64,000 nucleotides of DNA from JBAZTO01 sp041661865 (GTDB taxonomy: Bacteria > Planctomycetota > Phycisphaerae > SM23-33). The stretch spans positions 26,752 through 90,751 of the forward strand of contig JBAZTO010000008.1 in the NCBI GenBank assembly GCA_041661865.1, in the 5' to 3' direction. The notes under the pieces were generated by a model, which searched no databases, was not told where the DNA came from, and saw only the letters and a list, made by a program, of their open reading frames with translations. The position numbers were made by a program, and so were the translations under genes. This document shows positions 48,816-60,900 of this stretch, in pieces (the first letter of the stretch is position 1; every line of letters starts with the position of its first letter).

Positions 48816-50624
48816 CTACCGACTGATCACGAAGATCGACAGGTCGGCGTTGAGGTTGGGGTCGTCGTTGATCTCTTTCTGGGCCTCGGTGTCCAGGGCG
48901 ATCATGCGGTGGACGCAGATTCCCCGATCGGCGCAGAACTGCTGGAAGTCGGCGATGGACAGGAAGCGGATGTTGGGCGTGTTGTACCACTTGTGGTGGA
49001 GCTGCCCCGGCGCCTCGGGCGCGCGGCCTTCCTCGCAGAGCACCTTGCGGAGCTTGCGATAGGCAAAGTTGGGGAAGCTGACGATGCACCGCCGGCCCAC
49101 ACGGAGCATGTCCGTGACGATGCCCTCCACATCGCGCACGACCTGGAGCGTCCGGGAGAGGACCACGAAGTCGAACTGGCGGTCCCCGAAGGCGGCCAGG
49201 CCGCGGTTGAGGTCGGCGTGCAGCACGTCCACGCCGCGCCGCGTGCAGTCCAGAATCGCCATCTCGTCGCGTTCAACGCCCAGGGTCCGGCACGGCCCGC
49301 GGGCCTTCAGCAATGACAGCAGTTCCCCCCCGCCGCAGCCCAGGTCCAGCACGTTCGCGTCCAGCGGGATGAGATCCATGATGCGGCTGTAGTCCAGCGT
49401 CGCGGGCTCGAAGATATTCGCGCGGGAGGTCTTGGCCACTTGCGCGGGGGCCTGGGCCTGGCACGCCCCCTGCCCGTCGAGGTTGGCCAGGAACGAACGG
49501 ATGAGCTTGCCGTAGCGGTCCAGGTCGTCTTCCAGCAGGAAGGCGTCGTGCCCGCACGAGCTGGCCACGTTGCAGTAGGTCACGCTCTTGTCGGTGGCGA
49601 TCAGCGAATCGACGATCTGCCGCGACTCGGCTGGACTGAACAGCCAATCGCTGGCGAAGCTGACCACCAGGAACCGGCAGGTGCAGTCCTTGAACGCGGC
49701 TGACAGGTCCGCCACGCTGTCGCCCAGGTCGAACAGGTCCATCGCCAGCGAAAGTCTCATGTAGCTGTTGGCATCGAACCGCTCGACAAACTTGGCGCCC
49801 TGGTAGCCCAGGTACGAACCGACGGAGAATTTCTTCTCGAACTCGATGGGCACGTCGCGCGGCTGGAGGCGGTCGGTCTCGAATTTCTCCCTCATGGCCT
49901 CGGGCGAAAGATAAGTAATGTGGCCGATCATTCGCGCCAGCGCCAGCCCCACCGTCGGGCCCGAGCCGGTGTCGTAGTAGTGCCCGTCCTGGTAGTTGGG
50001 GTCGCGGAGGATGGCATTGCGCCCCACGACGTCGAAGGCCAGGGCCTGGCTGCTCAGCCGGGGCGAGGTGGCGATGGCGATTACGCCGCATACGCGATCG
50101 CTGAAAGCACTGGCCCACGTCAGCACCTGATGGCCGCCCATCGATCCGCCCACCACCGCCAGCAGTTTTTCGATCCCCAGGTGATCGACCAGCAGGCGCT
50201 GCGCCTGGATCTGGTCGGCCGTGGTGATGGTAGGAAAGTCCGGCCCGTAGGGCTTGCCGGTGGCGGGGTTGGTCGAACCGGGCCCGGTCGTTCCGCGGCA
50301 GCCGCCCAGCACGTTGGGGCAGATGACGAAATACTTGTCCGTATCGATCACCTTGCCCGGCCCCACGACGATGTCCCACCAGCCCGGATCGTCCGCGGCG
50401 TCGTGCCTGGCGACGTGGCTGTCGCCTGACAGCGCGTGGCAGATCAGGATCGCATTGTCCTTCTTTGGCGAGAGCGTGCCGTAGGTCTCATAAGCCACCG
50501 TCACCGACGGCAGAACGTCGCCCAGTTTGAGCGCCAGCGGCTCATCGAACGTTGCATACTGCGCGTACTTGAGCGGCCCGCCGCTGCGGATGCTGTCGCT
50601 GCTAAAAAAAACGTCTTCGCTCAT
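48816..50624 (-). CDS. metX: Homoserine O-acetyltransferase fused to MetW-type methyltransferase
   Basis: A 602-aa fusion. Residues about 1-375 are the MetX alpha/beta hydrolase, with oxyanion region ILICHALSGDSH, nucleophile S161 in GGSMGG, and the final catalytic His in SSCGHDAFLLE. Residues about 400-602 are a MetW-like class I methyltransferase domain (VLDLGCGGGELLSLL as motif I, FPNFAYRKLRKV later). MetX makes O-acetyl-homoserine for methionine synthesis; MetW is needed for MetX activity in some bacteria. A fusion is known from other bacteria in the wider group, from memory. ATG 50624. Confidence 0.92.
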   Translation of the reverse strand: MSEDVFFSSDSIRSGGPLKYAQYATFDEPLALKLGDVLPSVTVAYETYGTLSPKKDNAILICHALSGDSHVARHDAADDPGWWDIVVGPGKVIDTDKYFVICPNVLGGCRGTTGPGSTNPATGKPYGPDFPTITTADQIQAQRLLVDHLGIEKLLAVVGGSMGGHQVLTWASAFSDRVCGVIAIATSPRLSSQALAFDVVGRNAILRDPNYQDGHYYDTGSGPTVGLALARMIGHITYLSPEAMREKFETDRLQPRDVPIEFEKKFSVGSYLGYQGAKFVERFDANSYMRLSLAMDLFDLGDSVADLSAAFKDCTCRFLVVSFASDWLFSPAESRQIVDSLIATDKSVTYCNVASSCGHDAFLLEDDLDRYGKLIRSFLANLDGQGACQAQAPAQVAKTSRANIFEPATLDYSRIMDLIPLDANVLDLGCGGGELLSLLKARGPCRTLGVERDEMAILDCTRRGVDVLHADLNRGLAAFGDRQFDFVVLSRTLQVVRDVEGIVTDMLRVGRRCIVSFPNFAYRKLRKVLCEEGRAPEAPGQLHHKWYNTPNIRFLSIADFQQFCADRGICVHRMIALDTEAQKEINDDPNLNADLSIFVISR

Positions 50625-50996
50625 GGTAATCTCACTCGCTGCCGGACTGTAACGCCTCTATCAGAGCAGCCTGATTTCGTCCGCCGCGTGCCAGCGCGGA
50701 CTCAGCCCGCTTGGGATACCGAACTTCGGGAAACGGTCGCTCTCCGCCGGCAACGTGGAGAGGCCCCGAATTGCCCAACCAACAACCGGACGCGGGCCAC
50801 ATCGGTCCCTTTCGGGCTGGCTGCGGCACCTTATCGGCCGGTCTGACAATCCGGCTCGGACAGGTTGCCGTGCGATCTTCGGGCCAGTACCCTCACGCAC
50901 TCTTGATGCCGCGATTATCCTACGCCCGTCTCCCGGGAAGGTCAAGAGTTTTCGGCGGGTTGGTAGCACTGGCATGTGCCCCGGTCAGCGGATAAG
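50625..50996. other. Divergent promoter region of metX-metW and the type IIG gene
   Basis: 372 bp without a gene. I examined it for a SAM, SAH or cobalamin riboswitch upstream of metX and found no matching consensus. It contains GC-rich hairpin-forming stretches such as GCGGACTCAGCCCGC near 50695. Nothing else is assignable. Confidence 0.4.
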
Positions 50997-53900
50997 ATGG
51001 CGACCGTCATGACCAAGGCCCAATATCCCGGCGGCGCGCTGTTTTCCACGGACTTCCGGCGGCGGCATCCGCATCTGATCCTGCCGAAGCTGTTGACCGA
51101 AAAGGCGAAGGGCTTCTTCTTCGATGACGCCCGGCTCCAGAGCGGCCTGGCCGCGCTGTCGCATTGGGCCGATCTGGCGGCACAGGGGGCCTTGCAGCGG
51201 AAGGAGACCTCCCTCGACGCTGAATTCCTCCGGGTAATATTCGGGCAGGCCCTGGGGTACAAGACCGTCAGCGAGAACCCCCAATCCTACACCATGGACA
51301 AAAACCCCACCGTCCCCGGCGCGGGCCAGGCCGACGGGGCGCTGGGATTCTTCGCCACCGGACAAAAAACCGCGCCGGTCGTCATCATCGAGTGCAAGGA
51401 CGCGACGACCGACCTGGACCACGACAAGTTCAACGGCCGCACGCCCGTTCAGCAGCTCTCGGATTACATGGCCCAACTCCCGGACACGCCCTGGGGCATC
51501 CTCAGCAATTACATGGTCGTCCGCCTTTACCACCGGGACACCCCCATGCGGGCCTACCAGGAGTTCACCATTGCCGACTTCAAGAACCCGGACAAGGCCC
51601 GCGATTTCCTGTATCTCTTCGAGCCGGACGGTTTGCTCGGACACCCGCCATTGCAGCGAGCCAGGGGACTGGATCTGCTGGTCAAATCCACCCAGCAGCG
51701 CCTCGCCGTCGGAGACAAACTCTACGACTACTACGCGGAACAGCGTCTACACCTGATCGACGCCCTCATCAGCGAGTACAAGTATTCCACCGACGACGCC
51801 ATCCATGCCGCCCAGCGCCTGCTCGACCGCATCATCTTCATTGCCTTCTGCGAAGACCGGGGCCTGCTGCCCAACAAGCTGCTGGAGAACACGTGGAAAA
51901 GCGTCCCGCCGCTGGCCCGCGCCAGCAACCCCCGCTGGCGGAATTTCCTGGACACCTTCCACGCCATCGACCAGGGGCACAGATCCCTCGACCTGCCCAC
52001 CGGCTACAACGGCGGCCTGTTCAAAAAGGATCCGCTCGTTGACGACCTCCAATTAGAGGATGAACCGTGGACGGACGTATTCAAGAACGTCGGCAACTAC
52101 GATTTCCGCGACGAGGGCGAAATCAACGTCGATGTGCTGGGGCACCTCTTTGAGAAAAGCATCACGGAGTTGGAAAAGCTCCGCGTGCTGGGCCTGTTCG
52201 GCAGGCAGGCCGATCCCACGGGCCAGCCCGTGATGCCCAAAAGCGCCCTGCGCAAGCGATTCGGCATCTACTACACCCCGCCGCAGTTCACAGGCTTCAT
52301 CGTGGAGAAAACCGTCGGCCAATTGATCGCGGATCGCGTCGAGCCGCTGGAAGACGTCACGGCCCGCATCGCCGCCCTGCGGAAGCTGACGGTCGTGGAT
52401 CCGGCCTGCGGGTCGGGCGCGTTCCTTATCGCCGCCTATGAAGTGTTCGAGTCCGCCTATGACGTAATCCTGTACCGCCTGCGCGAGGAAGGGCGCATGG
52501 CCGAGGCCGCCCAGGTGCAGCGCGAATATCCCGACTGGATTCTGGCCGACAACCTGTTCGGCGCGGACCTGTCCAAGGAATCGGTCGAGATCACCCAACT
52601 GGCCCTGTGGATTCGCTCTGCCCGCAAGGGCAAGGCGTTGTCGGACTTGTCCAAAAACATCGTCTGCGGCAACAGCCTTGTGGCCGATACCACCGTCCAC
52701 GAGCGGGCGATGGACTGGAAAGCGACCTTCCCCGCCATCTTTGCGGCGGGCGGGTTCGACTGCGTCATCGGCAATCCCCCCTGGGAAAGGCTCAAACTCC
52801 AGGAGCGGGAATTCTTCGCCCTCTCTTCGCCGAGGATCGCCTCGGCCGTCAACGCCGCCCAGCGCCGCCAGTTGATAGAGGCATTACGCACGGAAGACCC
52901 CGAGCTTTATGCCCGCTACAGCACGGCCAAGGGCGCTGCCGAGAAGACGCTGGCCTGTGTCCGCGATTGCGGCCGGTTCCCGCACACGGGCAGGGGCGAT
53001 GTGAATACCTACACGCTCTTCGCCGAACTCTCACGCCAACTCGTCGCCCCCGACGGGTTGATCGGCCTGCTGGTTCCCAGCGGCATCGCCACCGACGAGA
53101 CGACCAGGCATTTCTTCGGCGACCTGATGGAGAAAAAGGCGCTGGCGGCGATGTATGACTTCGAGAACAAGGAAGGTGTCTTCCCCGACGTGGACGGTCG
53201 CTTCAAGTTCTCCGTGCTCCTGATGAATGGCCGGGACCGCCAGACCGAGGCCGCCGACTTCGTCTTCTTCGCCAGAAACATGGATGACCTCCAGCCGCGC
53301 GAGCGGCATATCGCGCTTTCCGCCCGCGACCTGAAGCTGCTCAACCCCAACACCCGCACCTGCCCCATCTTCCGCACCCGCCGCGATTGCGAACTGACTA
53401 AACGCATCTACCGCAACATCCCCATTCTCATCGACCAAAGCCGCAAGAAGGGCGGAAATCCGTGGGAAATTCGCTTTGTCCGCATGTTCGACCAGACGAA
53501 TGACGCTGAGCTTTTCCGCGACGCCAAATCGCTGGCGTCAGACGGTTTTCATCTTGACGTCGGGCGTTGGGTGCGGCGTAAGGATGTCTATCTGCCCCTC
53601 TATGAAGCCAAGATGATCCAAGCTTTCGACCATCGCGCGGCCGGCGTGGTCGTGGCCGACGGCAACTGGATGCGCCAAGGCCAGACCGAAGAAACGCCGC
53701 TGGTGCATCATCAGAATCCAGAGTTTGTTGCCACGCCGCGATTCTGGGTTGATGAGAAAGAGGTGCTCCAACGCCGTGGCGAGAAAAAGGAAGCGTTTCT
53801 GGCCCTGAAGGATGTGACCAGCCCGACGAATCAGCGCACCATGATCGCTTCGTTTATTCCCTGGTCCGGGGTGGTCAATTCCGCGCCATTGATTCTCACG

Positions 53901-54383
53901 ACCAATGGCCTCACCTATCGCCGCTGGTCCTGCCTTCTGGCCAACCTGAACTCCTTCGCCTATGACTTCATCGCCCGGCAGAAGGTGGGCGGGTTACACC
54001 TGAATTTCTTCATCGTCGAGCAGCTCCCCACGCTCGGGCCGGACCGTTACGAAGAGAAATGCCCGTGGGACAAGAAGGCCACGCTGGAAAAATGGATCAG
54101 CGAACGCGTCTTGAAGTTGACGTGTACGGCCAACGACATGCGCCCGCTGGCCGAGGCGGCGGGGTTCAAGGAAGGCGTTCACAAGTGGAACGAGGCCGAG
54201 CGAGCCGGACTCCGCGCCGAGTTAGACGCCGCTTACTTCCACCTCTACGGCCTGGACCGCAAGGAAGCGGACTATGTCCTGGATCAGTTCCAGGGCGTGG
54301 CCAGGGAAGACGCCGCGCACGGCCGTCCCGGCCCGACCCGGCGGGCGATCCTGGAAGCCTACGACGCCCTGCGGGCGCGATAG
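50997..54383 (+). CDS. Type IIG-like restriction-modification protein (endonuclease + N6-adenine methyltransferase)
   Basis: 1128 aa. The N-terminal third has a PD-(D/E)xK-like nuclease site: D113 (GQADGALGF) and E132-x-K134 in VVIIECKD. A helical connector follows. The methyltransferase core has motif I VVDPACGSGAFLIAAY at about 466-481 and the N6-adenine motif GNPPWERL at about 592-599. The C-terminal part probably holds target-recognition sequence. This is the MmeI/Eco57I-like single-chain layout. The gene stands alone; no separate specificity subunit, DNA helicase or other defence gene is adjacent. A family A repeat lies 77 bp downstream. ATG 50997; a GTG at 50976 is possible. Confidence 0.88.
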   Translation: MATVMTKAQYPGGALFSTDFRRRHPHLILPKLLTEKAKGFFFDDARLQSGLAALSHWADLAAQGALQRKETSLDAEFLRVIFGQALGYKTVSENPQSYTMDKNPTVPGAGQADGALGFFATGQKTAPVVIIECKDATTDLDHDKFNGRTPVQQLSDYMAQLPDTPWGILSNYMVVRLYHRDTPMRAYQEFTIADFKNPDKARDFLYLFEPDGLLGHPPLQRARGLDLLVKSTQQRLAVGDKLYDYYAEQRLHLIDALISEYKYSTDDAIHAAQRLLDRIIFIAFCEDRGLLPNKLLENTWKSVPPLARASNPRWRNFLDTFHAIDQGHRSLDLPTGYNGGLFKKDPLVDDLQLEDEPWTDVFKNVGNYDFRDEGEINVDVLGHLFEKSITELEKLRVLGLFGRQADPTGQPVMPKSALRKRFGIYYTPPQFTGFIVEKTVGQLIADRVEPLEDVTARIAALRKLTVVDPACGSGAFLIAAYEVFESAYDVILYRLREEGRMAEAAQVQREYPDWILADNLFGADLSKESVEITQLALWIRSARKGKALSDLSKNIVCGNSLVADTTVHERAMDWKATFPAIFAAGGFDCVIGNPPWERLKLQEREFFALSSPRIASAVNAAQRRQLIEALRTEDPELYARYSTAKGAAEKTLACVRDCGRFPHTGRGDVNTYTLFAELSRQLVAPDGLIGLLVPSGIATDETTRHFFGDLMEKKALAAMYDFENKEGVFPDVDGRFKFSVLLMNGRDRQTEAADFVFFARNMDDLQPRERHIALSARDLKLLNPNTRTCPIFRTRRDCELTKRIYRNIPILIDQSRKKGGNPWEIRFVRMFDQTNDAELFRDAKSLASDGFHLDVGRWVRRKDVYLPLYEAKMIQAFDHRAAGVVVADGNWMRQGQTEETPLVHHQNPEFVATPRFWVDEKEVLQRRGEKKEAFLALKDVTSPTNQRTMIASFIPWSGVVNSAPLILTTNGLTYRRWSCLLANLNSFAYDFIARQKVGGLHLNFFIVEQLPTLGPDRYEEKCPWDKKATLEKWISERVLKLTCTANDMRPLAEAAGFKEGVHKWNEAERAGLRAELDAAYFHLYGLDRKEADYVLDQFQGVAREDAAHGRPGPTRRAILEAYDALRAR

Positions 54384-54917
54384 TCTGTATCGCGCCGGCC
54401 GGCTTCGCGGGTTTATCGTCGGCACGACCCTGGTCGCAGCGAGAAACGTACTTAGGGGATCTAACAAAACGTAGCATGGGCATCTTGCCCATGAGTATCA
54501 CGGGCGTCCCGCCCGTGCAAATTCCGAAGAACATGGCCAAGATGGCCATGCTACTCACGGGCGAGACGCCCGTGCTACGACGTTTTGTTAGAGTCCCTTA
54601 AACGTGGTTCGCCTGACGACCGCGAAATATCTCGCCCGGCACAGGTGATATCTGCGCGTCGGCAAGTCCAGCCCTGTCCGACCTGGCCGGCCCCCGGATC
54701 ATGATCTCGTTTATGATTCGGAACGGACACTTTCTTCGTACTAGAATGCATCACCTGGCGAATGTATCCCGGGCGCCCATCGGAAGGTGTGGATGAACGT
54801 GAACGTCGCACTTGATTTCTCGCCGCATCCCCGCCAACGGGATCCTGCCGCCGGCCAGCATCCACCCGCGGGGAGGAGCGGGTTAGGGACTCCGTACCCC
54901 GAAACGAGGTGTGAAGA
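54384..54917. other. Gene-free region between the type IIG gene and the glucan synthase gene
   Basis: 534 bp. It contains the full family A copy (54460-54591). From 54592 to 54917 I see no gene; the stretch ends with GAGG at 54905-54908 serving the TTG start at 54918. The promoter of the large synthase gene must be here. Confidence 0.5.
54460..54591. repeat. Family A palindromic element, full copy 2
   Basis: Almost identical to 20226-20356: CTAACAAAACGTAGCATGGG at the left and GTGCTACGACGTTTTGTTAG at the right, with four internal hairpins. Bases outside (GGGGAT before, AGTCCC after) extend the inverted-repeat similarity. There are no open frames of note. Confidence 0.8.
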
Positions 54918-57900
54918 TTGAGCAGCAGTACCTGGCACAGAATGCATGAGCTCTGGCAACGGATACGCCCGTCAGGCGGAAGCAGGCCTCCTCGCCTGGA
55001 CGCGATGAACGACGTTGAGCCCCCCCTTCGCGAAGGACTATTCAGCACCACGCAACTGGAAAATCACGCCCGATCCCTGGCGACCGATCGAAAGGTGGCT
55101 CCGGCGCCGGGGCCGGAGATGCTCCTACAGCGTCTGGCAGAGAACGAAGACATCATTAGCCGGTCCTACGACGAGGTGGCCGAGGCCATCCGGCACGGCC
55201 ATTCGCAGGCGCCGGCGGCGACATGGCTGGTAGAAAATTACACGTTCATCCAAGAGCAGATCGCTCAGGTTCGCCTGATTTTTCCGCCCGGGTACAGCCG
55301 CCAGCTCCCTCGCCTCCTTTCGGGACCGCTGAAGGGATTTCCTCGCATCTACGAGATGGCCATCGAACTGGTCTCGCACACGGATGGGCGCGTGGACGCC
55401 GAGAACATCTCCGCTTTTGTCCGATCCTATCAGACGGTCCATCCCCTGAAGTTGGGCGAGCTTTGGGCCGTGCCGATCATGGTGAGCCTGGCCCTGGTGG
55501 AGAATCTGCGGCGAGTGTCGCGGCGGATCGCATGGCGCCGACGTCACCAGGAATCCGCCGTGGACTGGTCCCAGCGCTTCGTTCAGGCGGTTCGGTTGGA
55601 TCCGAAGTCCCTGATCATGATCCTGGCGGATTTCGTGCGATCCGAACCGGTGCTGTCCGCGCCGTTCCTGGCGGAATTGACGTCCTGCCTGCAAGGAACG
55701 CATCCGGCCATGGGACTGGTAATCAACTGGGTCGAACAGGAGTTGTCCGAACGCGGGCAGACCCTGGAGTTGATCCAGCAGGCCGAAAGCCATGACCAGG
55801 CGGCGGACCATGCCTCCATCAGCCATAGCATCACCAGCCTTCGGCAACTGGGCAAAATTGACTGGCGGGATCTCGTCGAGTCTCTCAGCGTCACCGAGGC
55901 GATCCTTCGCCGGGATCCCGGCGGCGTGCATCTCCAAATGGACTTCCGTTCCCGCAACCTCTGCCGTCGCGAAATCGAGGATCTGTCGCGCCGAAGCGGC
56001 CAGGAGGAAGAGGACGTCGCCCTGGCGGCCCTTCGGCTCGCGATAGAACGGACACGGTGTCCGGAGGCAGACCCCCGCGAGGGAACGGTCGGCTATTTCC
56101 TGATCGGAGAGGGCCGCGGCGAGATCGAGACGGAGATTCACTACCGCCCTTCCCTGCGCCGGCGCATGCAACGGCACGTGCTACGCCGGGCGACGCCGGT
56201 GTACTTGCTGGCCATCACGCTGCTGACTGCCGTACTCTCTTTTGCCGTGATCCTGGTCGTGGTACCTGGGCCGCCCTGGTGGTGGCTGGCGGCGACGAGC
56301 CTGGCGGTCGTCCTGGTCGCCTCACGATCGGCGGTGTCGCTGGTGAACTGGCGGGCGAGCCTGTGGGCGCCGCCCCAGGTTCTGCCGCGGCTGGACTTCT
56401 CCAAAGGCATCCCCGACGGCCACCGCACCGCGGTGATCGTCCCGGTGATGCTCTCGTCCGAGGCCACGGTCGATAACCTGCTGGAACATCTTGAACTGCG
56501 ATACCTCGGCAATAGAAGCCCTAACCTGTTGATGGTCCTCCTGACGGACCTGCCCGACGCGCCCCAGGAGCAGATGCCTGAGGACAAACGGCTGCTTGAT
56601 CGCGCCTTGGGGCGAATCCGCGAGTTGAACACCCAGTACTCGGGGGCCGGACAAACAGTGTTCTACCTCTTGCACCGGCCACGCCTGTGGAATCCGCGCC
56701 AGCGGCGATGGATGGGACACGAGCGGAAACGCGGCAAGATCGAGGACTTCAACCGCCTGGTGTTGACGGGAGCCACCGAGTCCTTCTCACGGGTCGAGGG
56801 AGACCTCACCCAACTGCGCCTCGCTCGCTACGCCATCGTGCTCGATGCCGACACCCAACTGCCGCCGCAGTCCGCCTGGAAGATGGCCGCCTCGATGGCC
56901 CACCCCCTGAACCGCCCGCACGTCGATTTGGCGCACCAGTGCGTGACGCGGGGCTACGGCATTCTCCAGCCGAGGGTGGCTGTCTCGCTGCCCCAATCGC
57001 AACGATCGCGCTTCGCCAGCCTGTTCGCGGGAGATGTCGGTCTGGACCCCTACACCCGCGAGGTCTCCAACGTTTACCAGGATCTGTTCGGACAGGGCCA
57101 GTTCGTCGGCAAGGCCATCTACGACATTGAGGCCTTTGACACCGCCGTCAGTGCCCGCTTCCCCGACAACCGGATTCTCAGCCATGACTTGATCGAGGGC
57201 TGCCATGCCCGGTGCGGGTTCCTCAGTGACGTGGAACTGCTGGAGGATCATCCGGAACGCTACCTGGCCGACGCCAGCCGCCGGCGCCGATGGGCCAGAG
57301 GCGACTGGCAGATCGCCTGCTGGCTGCTGCCCCGCGTACCAGGGCCCGACAAAACGCGACGACCCAACCCGCTACCGACGCTGGCCAAGTGGATGATTCT
57401 GGACAACCTCAGGCGGACGCTGGTCCCCGCGGCCTTGCTGGCGGCCTTTGTCCTGGGGTGGTTCGGCGTTCCGAGCGCGGCCTTGCCCTGGACGGCCATG
57501 CTCGTGATCGTGTTCCTTCTGCCGGACATCCTGCGTTCGATGCGGGCAATGACCGTCAAGCCCAGGCAACTGAGTTGGCGCACCTACCTGCCGTACGCCG
57601 GGGCAAAGGAACTGCGTGGCTGGGCGATCAGCCTCCTGGAACTGCTGCTGACCCCCTTTCACGCCTTCATCTATGTGGCCGAGATCCTTCGGACTCAGTG
57701 GCGCCTGGTCAGCCATCAGCGCCTGCTGGAGTGGCAGACGGCCTCTGAGGCCGACCGCCAGACGCGAACCACTCTGGCCAGCACATTCATGGCGATGTGG
57801 CCCGCACCGGTCGCGGCCGCGGTCGTCGCGACGTTGCTGGCCAGACGCATGGTTCCAGGCAACATGCAAGCCGCGCCGGAGTCGATCATCGCCGTGGGCC

Positions 57901-60900
57901 TGCTCCTGGCCGCATGGTTCATCTCGCCGGCAATCCTATGGTCCCTGGGACGCCCGGCGGTACGCCGTCGCGGAAGCATCGATGATCGCCAGCGGCTTTT
58001 CCTGCGGAAGACCGCTCGGCGAACGTGGGCGTACTTCGCGCAATTCGTGGGGCCAGCGCATCACTGGCTCCCTCCCGACAACTTCCAGCAGGATCCGCCC
58101 ATCGGCGAGGCGACCCGCACGTCGCCCACCAACATGGGAATGGCCCTCCTGGGCAACCTGGCCGCGTGGGATTTCGGCTATGTCTCCGTCGCAACGCTCC
58201 TCGATCGCACCCGCCAGGCCTTCGGAACAATGGAAGATCTGCCCCGGCACCGAGGGCACTTCTTCAACTGGTATGACACGCGGACGTTGGAGCCGGCCCC
58301 TCCGCGCTACGTCTCAACGGCCGACAGCGGCAACCTGTCCGGCGTTCTGGTAACGCTCAAGGCGGGACTGGCGGAACTGGCCGACCGCCCCATCCTGCCG
58401 CCCGGATGGCGAGAGGGATTGGCCGACGCCGTCGGCATTCTGCTGGAGGAACTGGACCGGCCGGCCAATGACGACACGCCTGCATCCGGACGCCTGCGGA
58501 CAACCATGCTCCAGCAGATGGAATGCCTGCAATCGGCCGGAGCCGCCCTGAGCGAGGCGTTTAAGGCACTATCCTCCCTGGCCGCGGCGGCATCGCAAAT
58601 GGAACCGATGGTGGAACCGGAGAGCGAAATCGCCTACTGGCTGAGCGCGGTACGCCACCAGAGTGAAGACCTGCGGGACGACCTGGACTGGTTGGCGCCT
58701 TGGCTGAAGCATTCGCCGCGTCAGAGGCAAGACAGGCCCATGCCGCCTTTCCAGAACCCGATACCGTCCCTGCGCGACCTGGCGAGCCTTGTCCCCGCGG
58801 CGCAGGCTCCTGGAGGAGACGTACTTGAGTTGGCTCGGCAGCGCGCCGCTCAGCGTATGGCGGCCATCGAGAATCTCGCGGAGCGGTGCGGCGAAATGTC
58901 GGAAATGGATTTTGACTTCCTGTATGACGGGGAGCACAAGCTCCTGTCGATCGGGTACAACGTCGATACGCACCAGAAGGACCCGGGCTACTACGACCTG
59001 CTCGCGTCGGAGGCCCGGCTGTGCAGTTTCCTGGGCATCGCCCTCGGCCAGGTGCCCCTGGAGCACTGGTTCCATCTGGGCCGCCAACTTGCCCCGGGCG
59101 GACGAGCCGCCGTGCTCATATCCTGGAGCGGCTCCATGTTCGAGTACCTCATGCCGCTGCTGCTCATGCCCAACTACGACGCGACCCTGATCGAACAGTC
59201 TTGCCGCGAGGCGGTCGCGCGGCAGGTTCGCTATGGACTGCGGCAAGGGGTGCCGTGGGGCATCTCCGAGAGTTGCTACAATCAACTCGACTCGCAGAGG
59301 GCCTACCAGTACCGGGCCTTCGGCGTCCCCGGACTGGGACTCAAACAGGGGCTGCGCGACGATCTGGTCGTGGCGCCTTATGCCGCAATCCTGGCCCTGA
59401 TGATCGATCAGAAGGCCGCCTGCGCCAACCTGGAAGTGATGGCCTCGCGAGGGCTCCTTGGGCGATACGGCTTCTACGAGGCCGCCGACTATACTCCCAG
59501 CCGAGTACGCCCCGGCCAGGAGTTTTCCCTGGTCTGTAGCCACATGGCCCACCATAGCGGAATGAGTCTGCTGGCGCTGGACCAGGCGCTGCTGGGCCAG
59601 CCCATGCACGGGCGGTTCTTGAGCGACCCGCGGATTCGCGCCTCCCTGCTGCTCCTGCAAGAGCGGATCCCCCTGGCGGAGGTGCGCACGCGGATCGACA
59701 TGACCCGCGCGGAGCCGCATCTCAAGCACGCCGCGGAGGCCATTGACACGTCGCTGAGAACTTTCACGACGGCCGACTCCCCGGTCCCACAGGTCCATCT
59801 GCTGTCCAACGGCCGCTACCACGTCATGATCACGGCGGCCGGGAGCGGGGCCAGTCGATGGCAGAACCTGGCCCTGACCCGATGGCAGGAAGACGCCACG
59901 CGAGACCACTGGGGCACCTTCCTGTACATACGCGATCTTGATGCCGGACTATTCTGGTCGGCAACGCCTCAGCCGACCGGCTGCAAGTTCGACCACTACG
60001 AAGCCCAATTCTCCCAGGGGGTCGCCGAGTTTCGCGCCACGCGCGAAGATATCCAAGCGTATATGCGAGTGGCGGTTTCGTCCGAGGACGATGTCGAACT
60101 GCGGCGGCTGGTCCTCTCGAACCTGTCGAATCGGGAGCGTCATATCGAGATCCTCTCCTACGCGGAGGTGGCGATGCTCAACGGTCCGAATGCCTCCGAG
60201 CAGCCGGCATTCAACGGCCTGTTCATCGAGGTGGAGGCCTTGCCCGCCAAGGCCGCGGTCGTCTGCGCGCGTCGAACCCGCTCACCCCAGGAGAACTGGC
60301 CGTTGTTCTTCCATGAGATGATTGTGCATCACCAGCCTATCTCCAAGGGCGTTTCCTGCCAGACCGACCGCTCCCGCTTCCTGGGCCGTTCCCGAACGAC
60401 AGCCAATCCAGCCTCCCTGGCCGGCGATTTCCCGGACACGGGCGGCCCAACGCTCGATCCGGTGATGGTCGTCCGACGCACGATAACCCTGGAGCCAGGG
60501 CAATCCGTCACGGTCGATGCCGTCTGGGGCGTGGCGCCGGATCGTGCCGCGGCGTTTTCACTGCTGGACCGGTATTGCGACCCGCACCTGGCCACCCGCG
60601 TGTTTGAACTGGCGCTGGTGCATAGCCAGATCCTGCTTCACGAGTTGCAGGCGACGGAGGCCAACGCCCAGCTATTTGGACGAATGGCCTGTTTCCTTGC
60701 CTACGCCAACCCCCGGTTGCGTGCCCGTGCCAGCCTCATCGCCCGCAATCGAAAAGGCCAATCCGCTCTCTGGGCCTACGGGATCTCCGGCGACCTGCCC
60801 ATCGTCCTGCTGCGGATTTCGGACCCGGGGGCCCTGGACCTGGTGCGACAGATGATCCAGGCCCACGCCTATTGGCGGCACAAAGGCTTGCAGGTCGACC

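Noticed and set aside
50625..50996. Possible SAM or cobalamin riboswitch upstream of metX
   Set aside because: No conserved core of SAM-I, SAM-II, SAM/SAH or B12-box type could be matched by eye on the metX strand.
20226..54591. CRISPR array suspected from repeated palindromes
   Set aside because: The repeats are dispersed over 34 kb, not regularly spaced, have no unique spacers of constant length and no cas genes are present.
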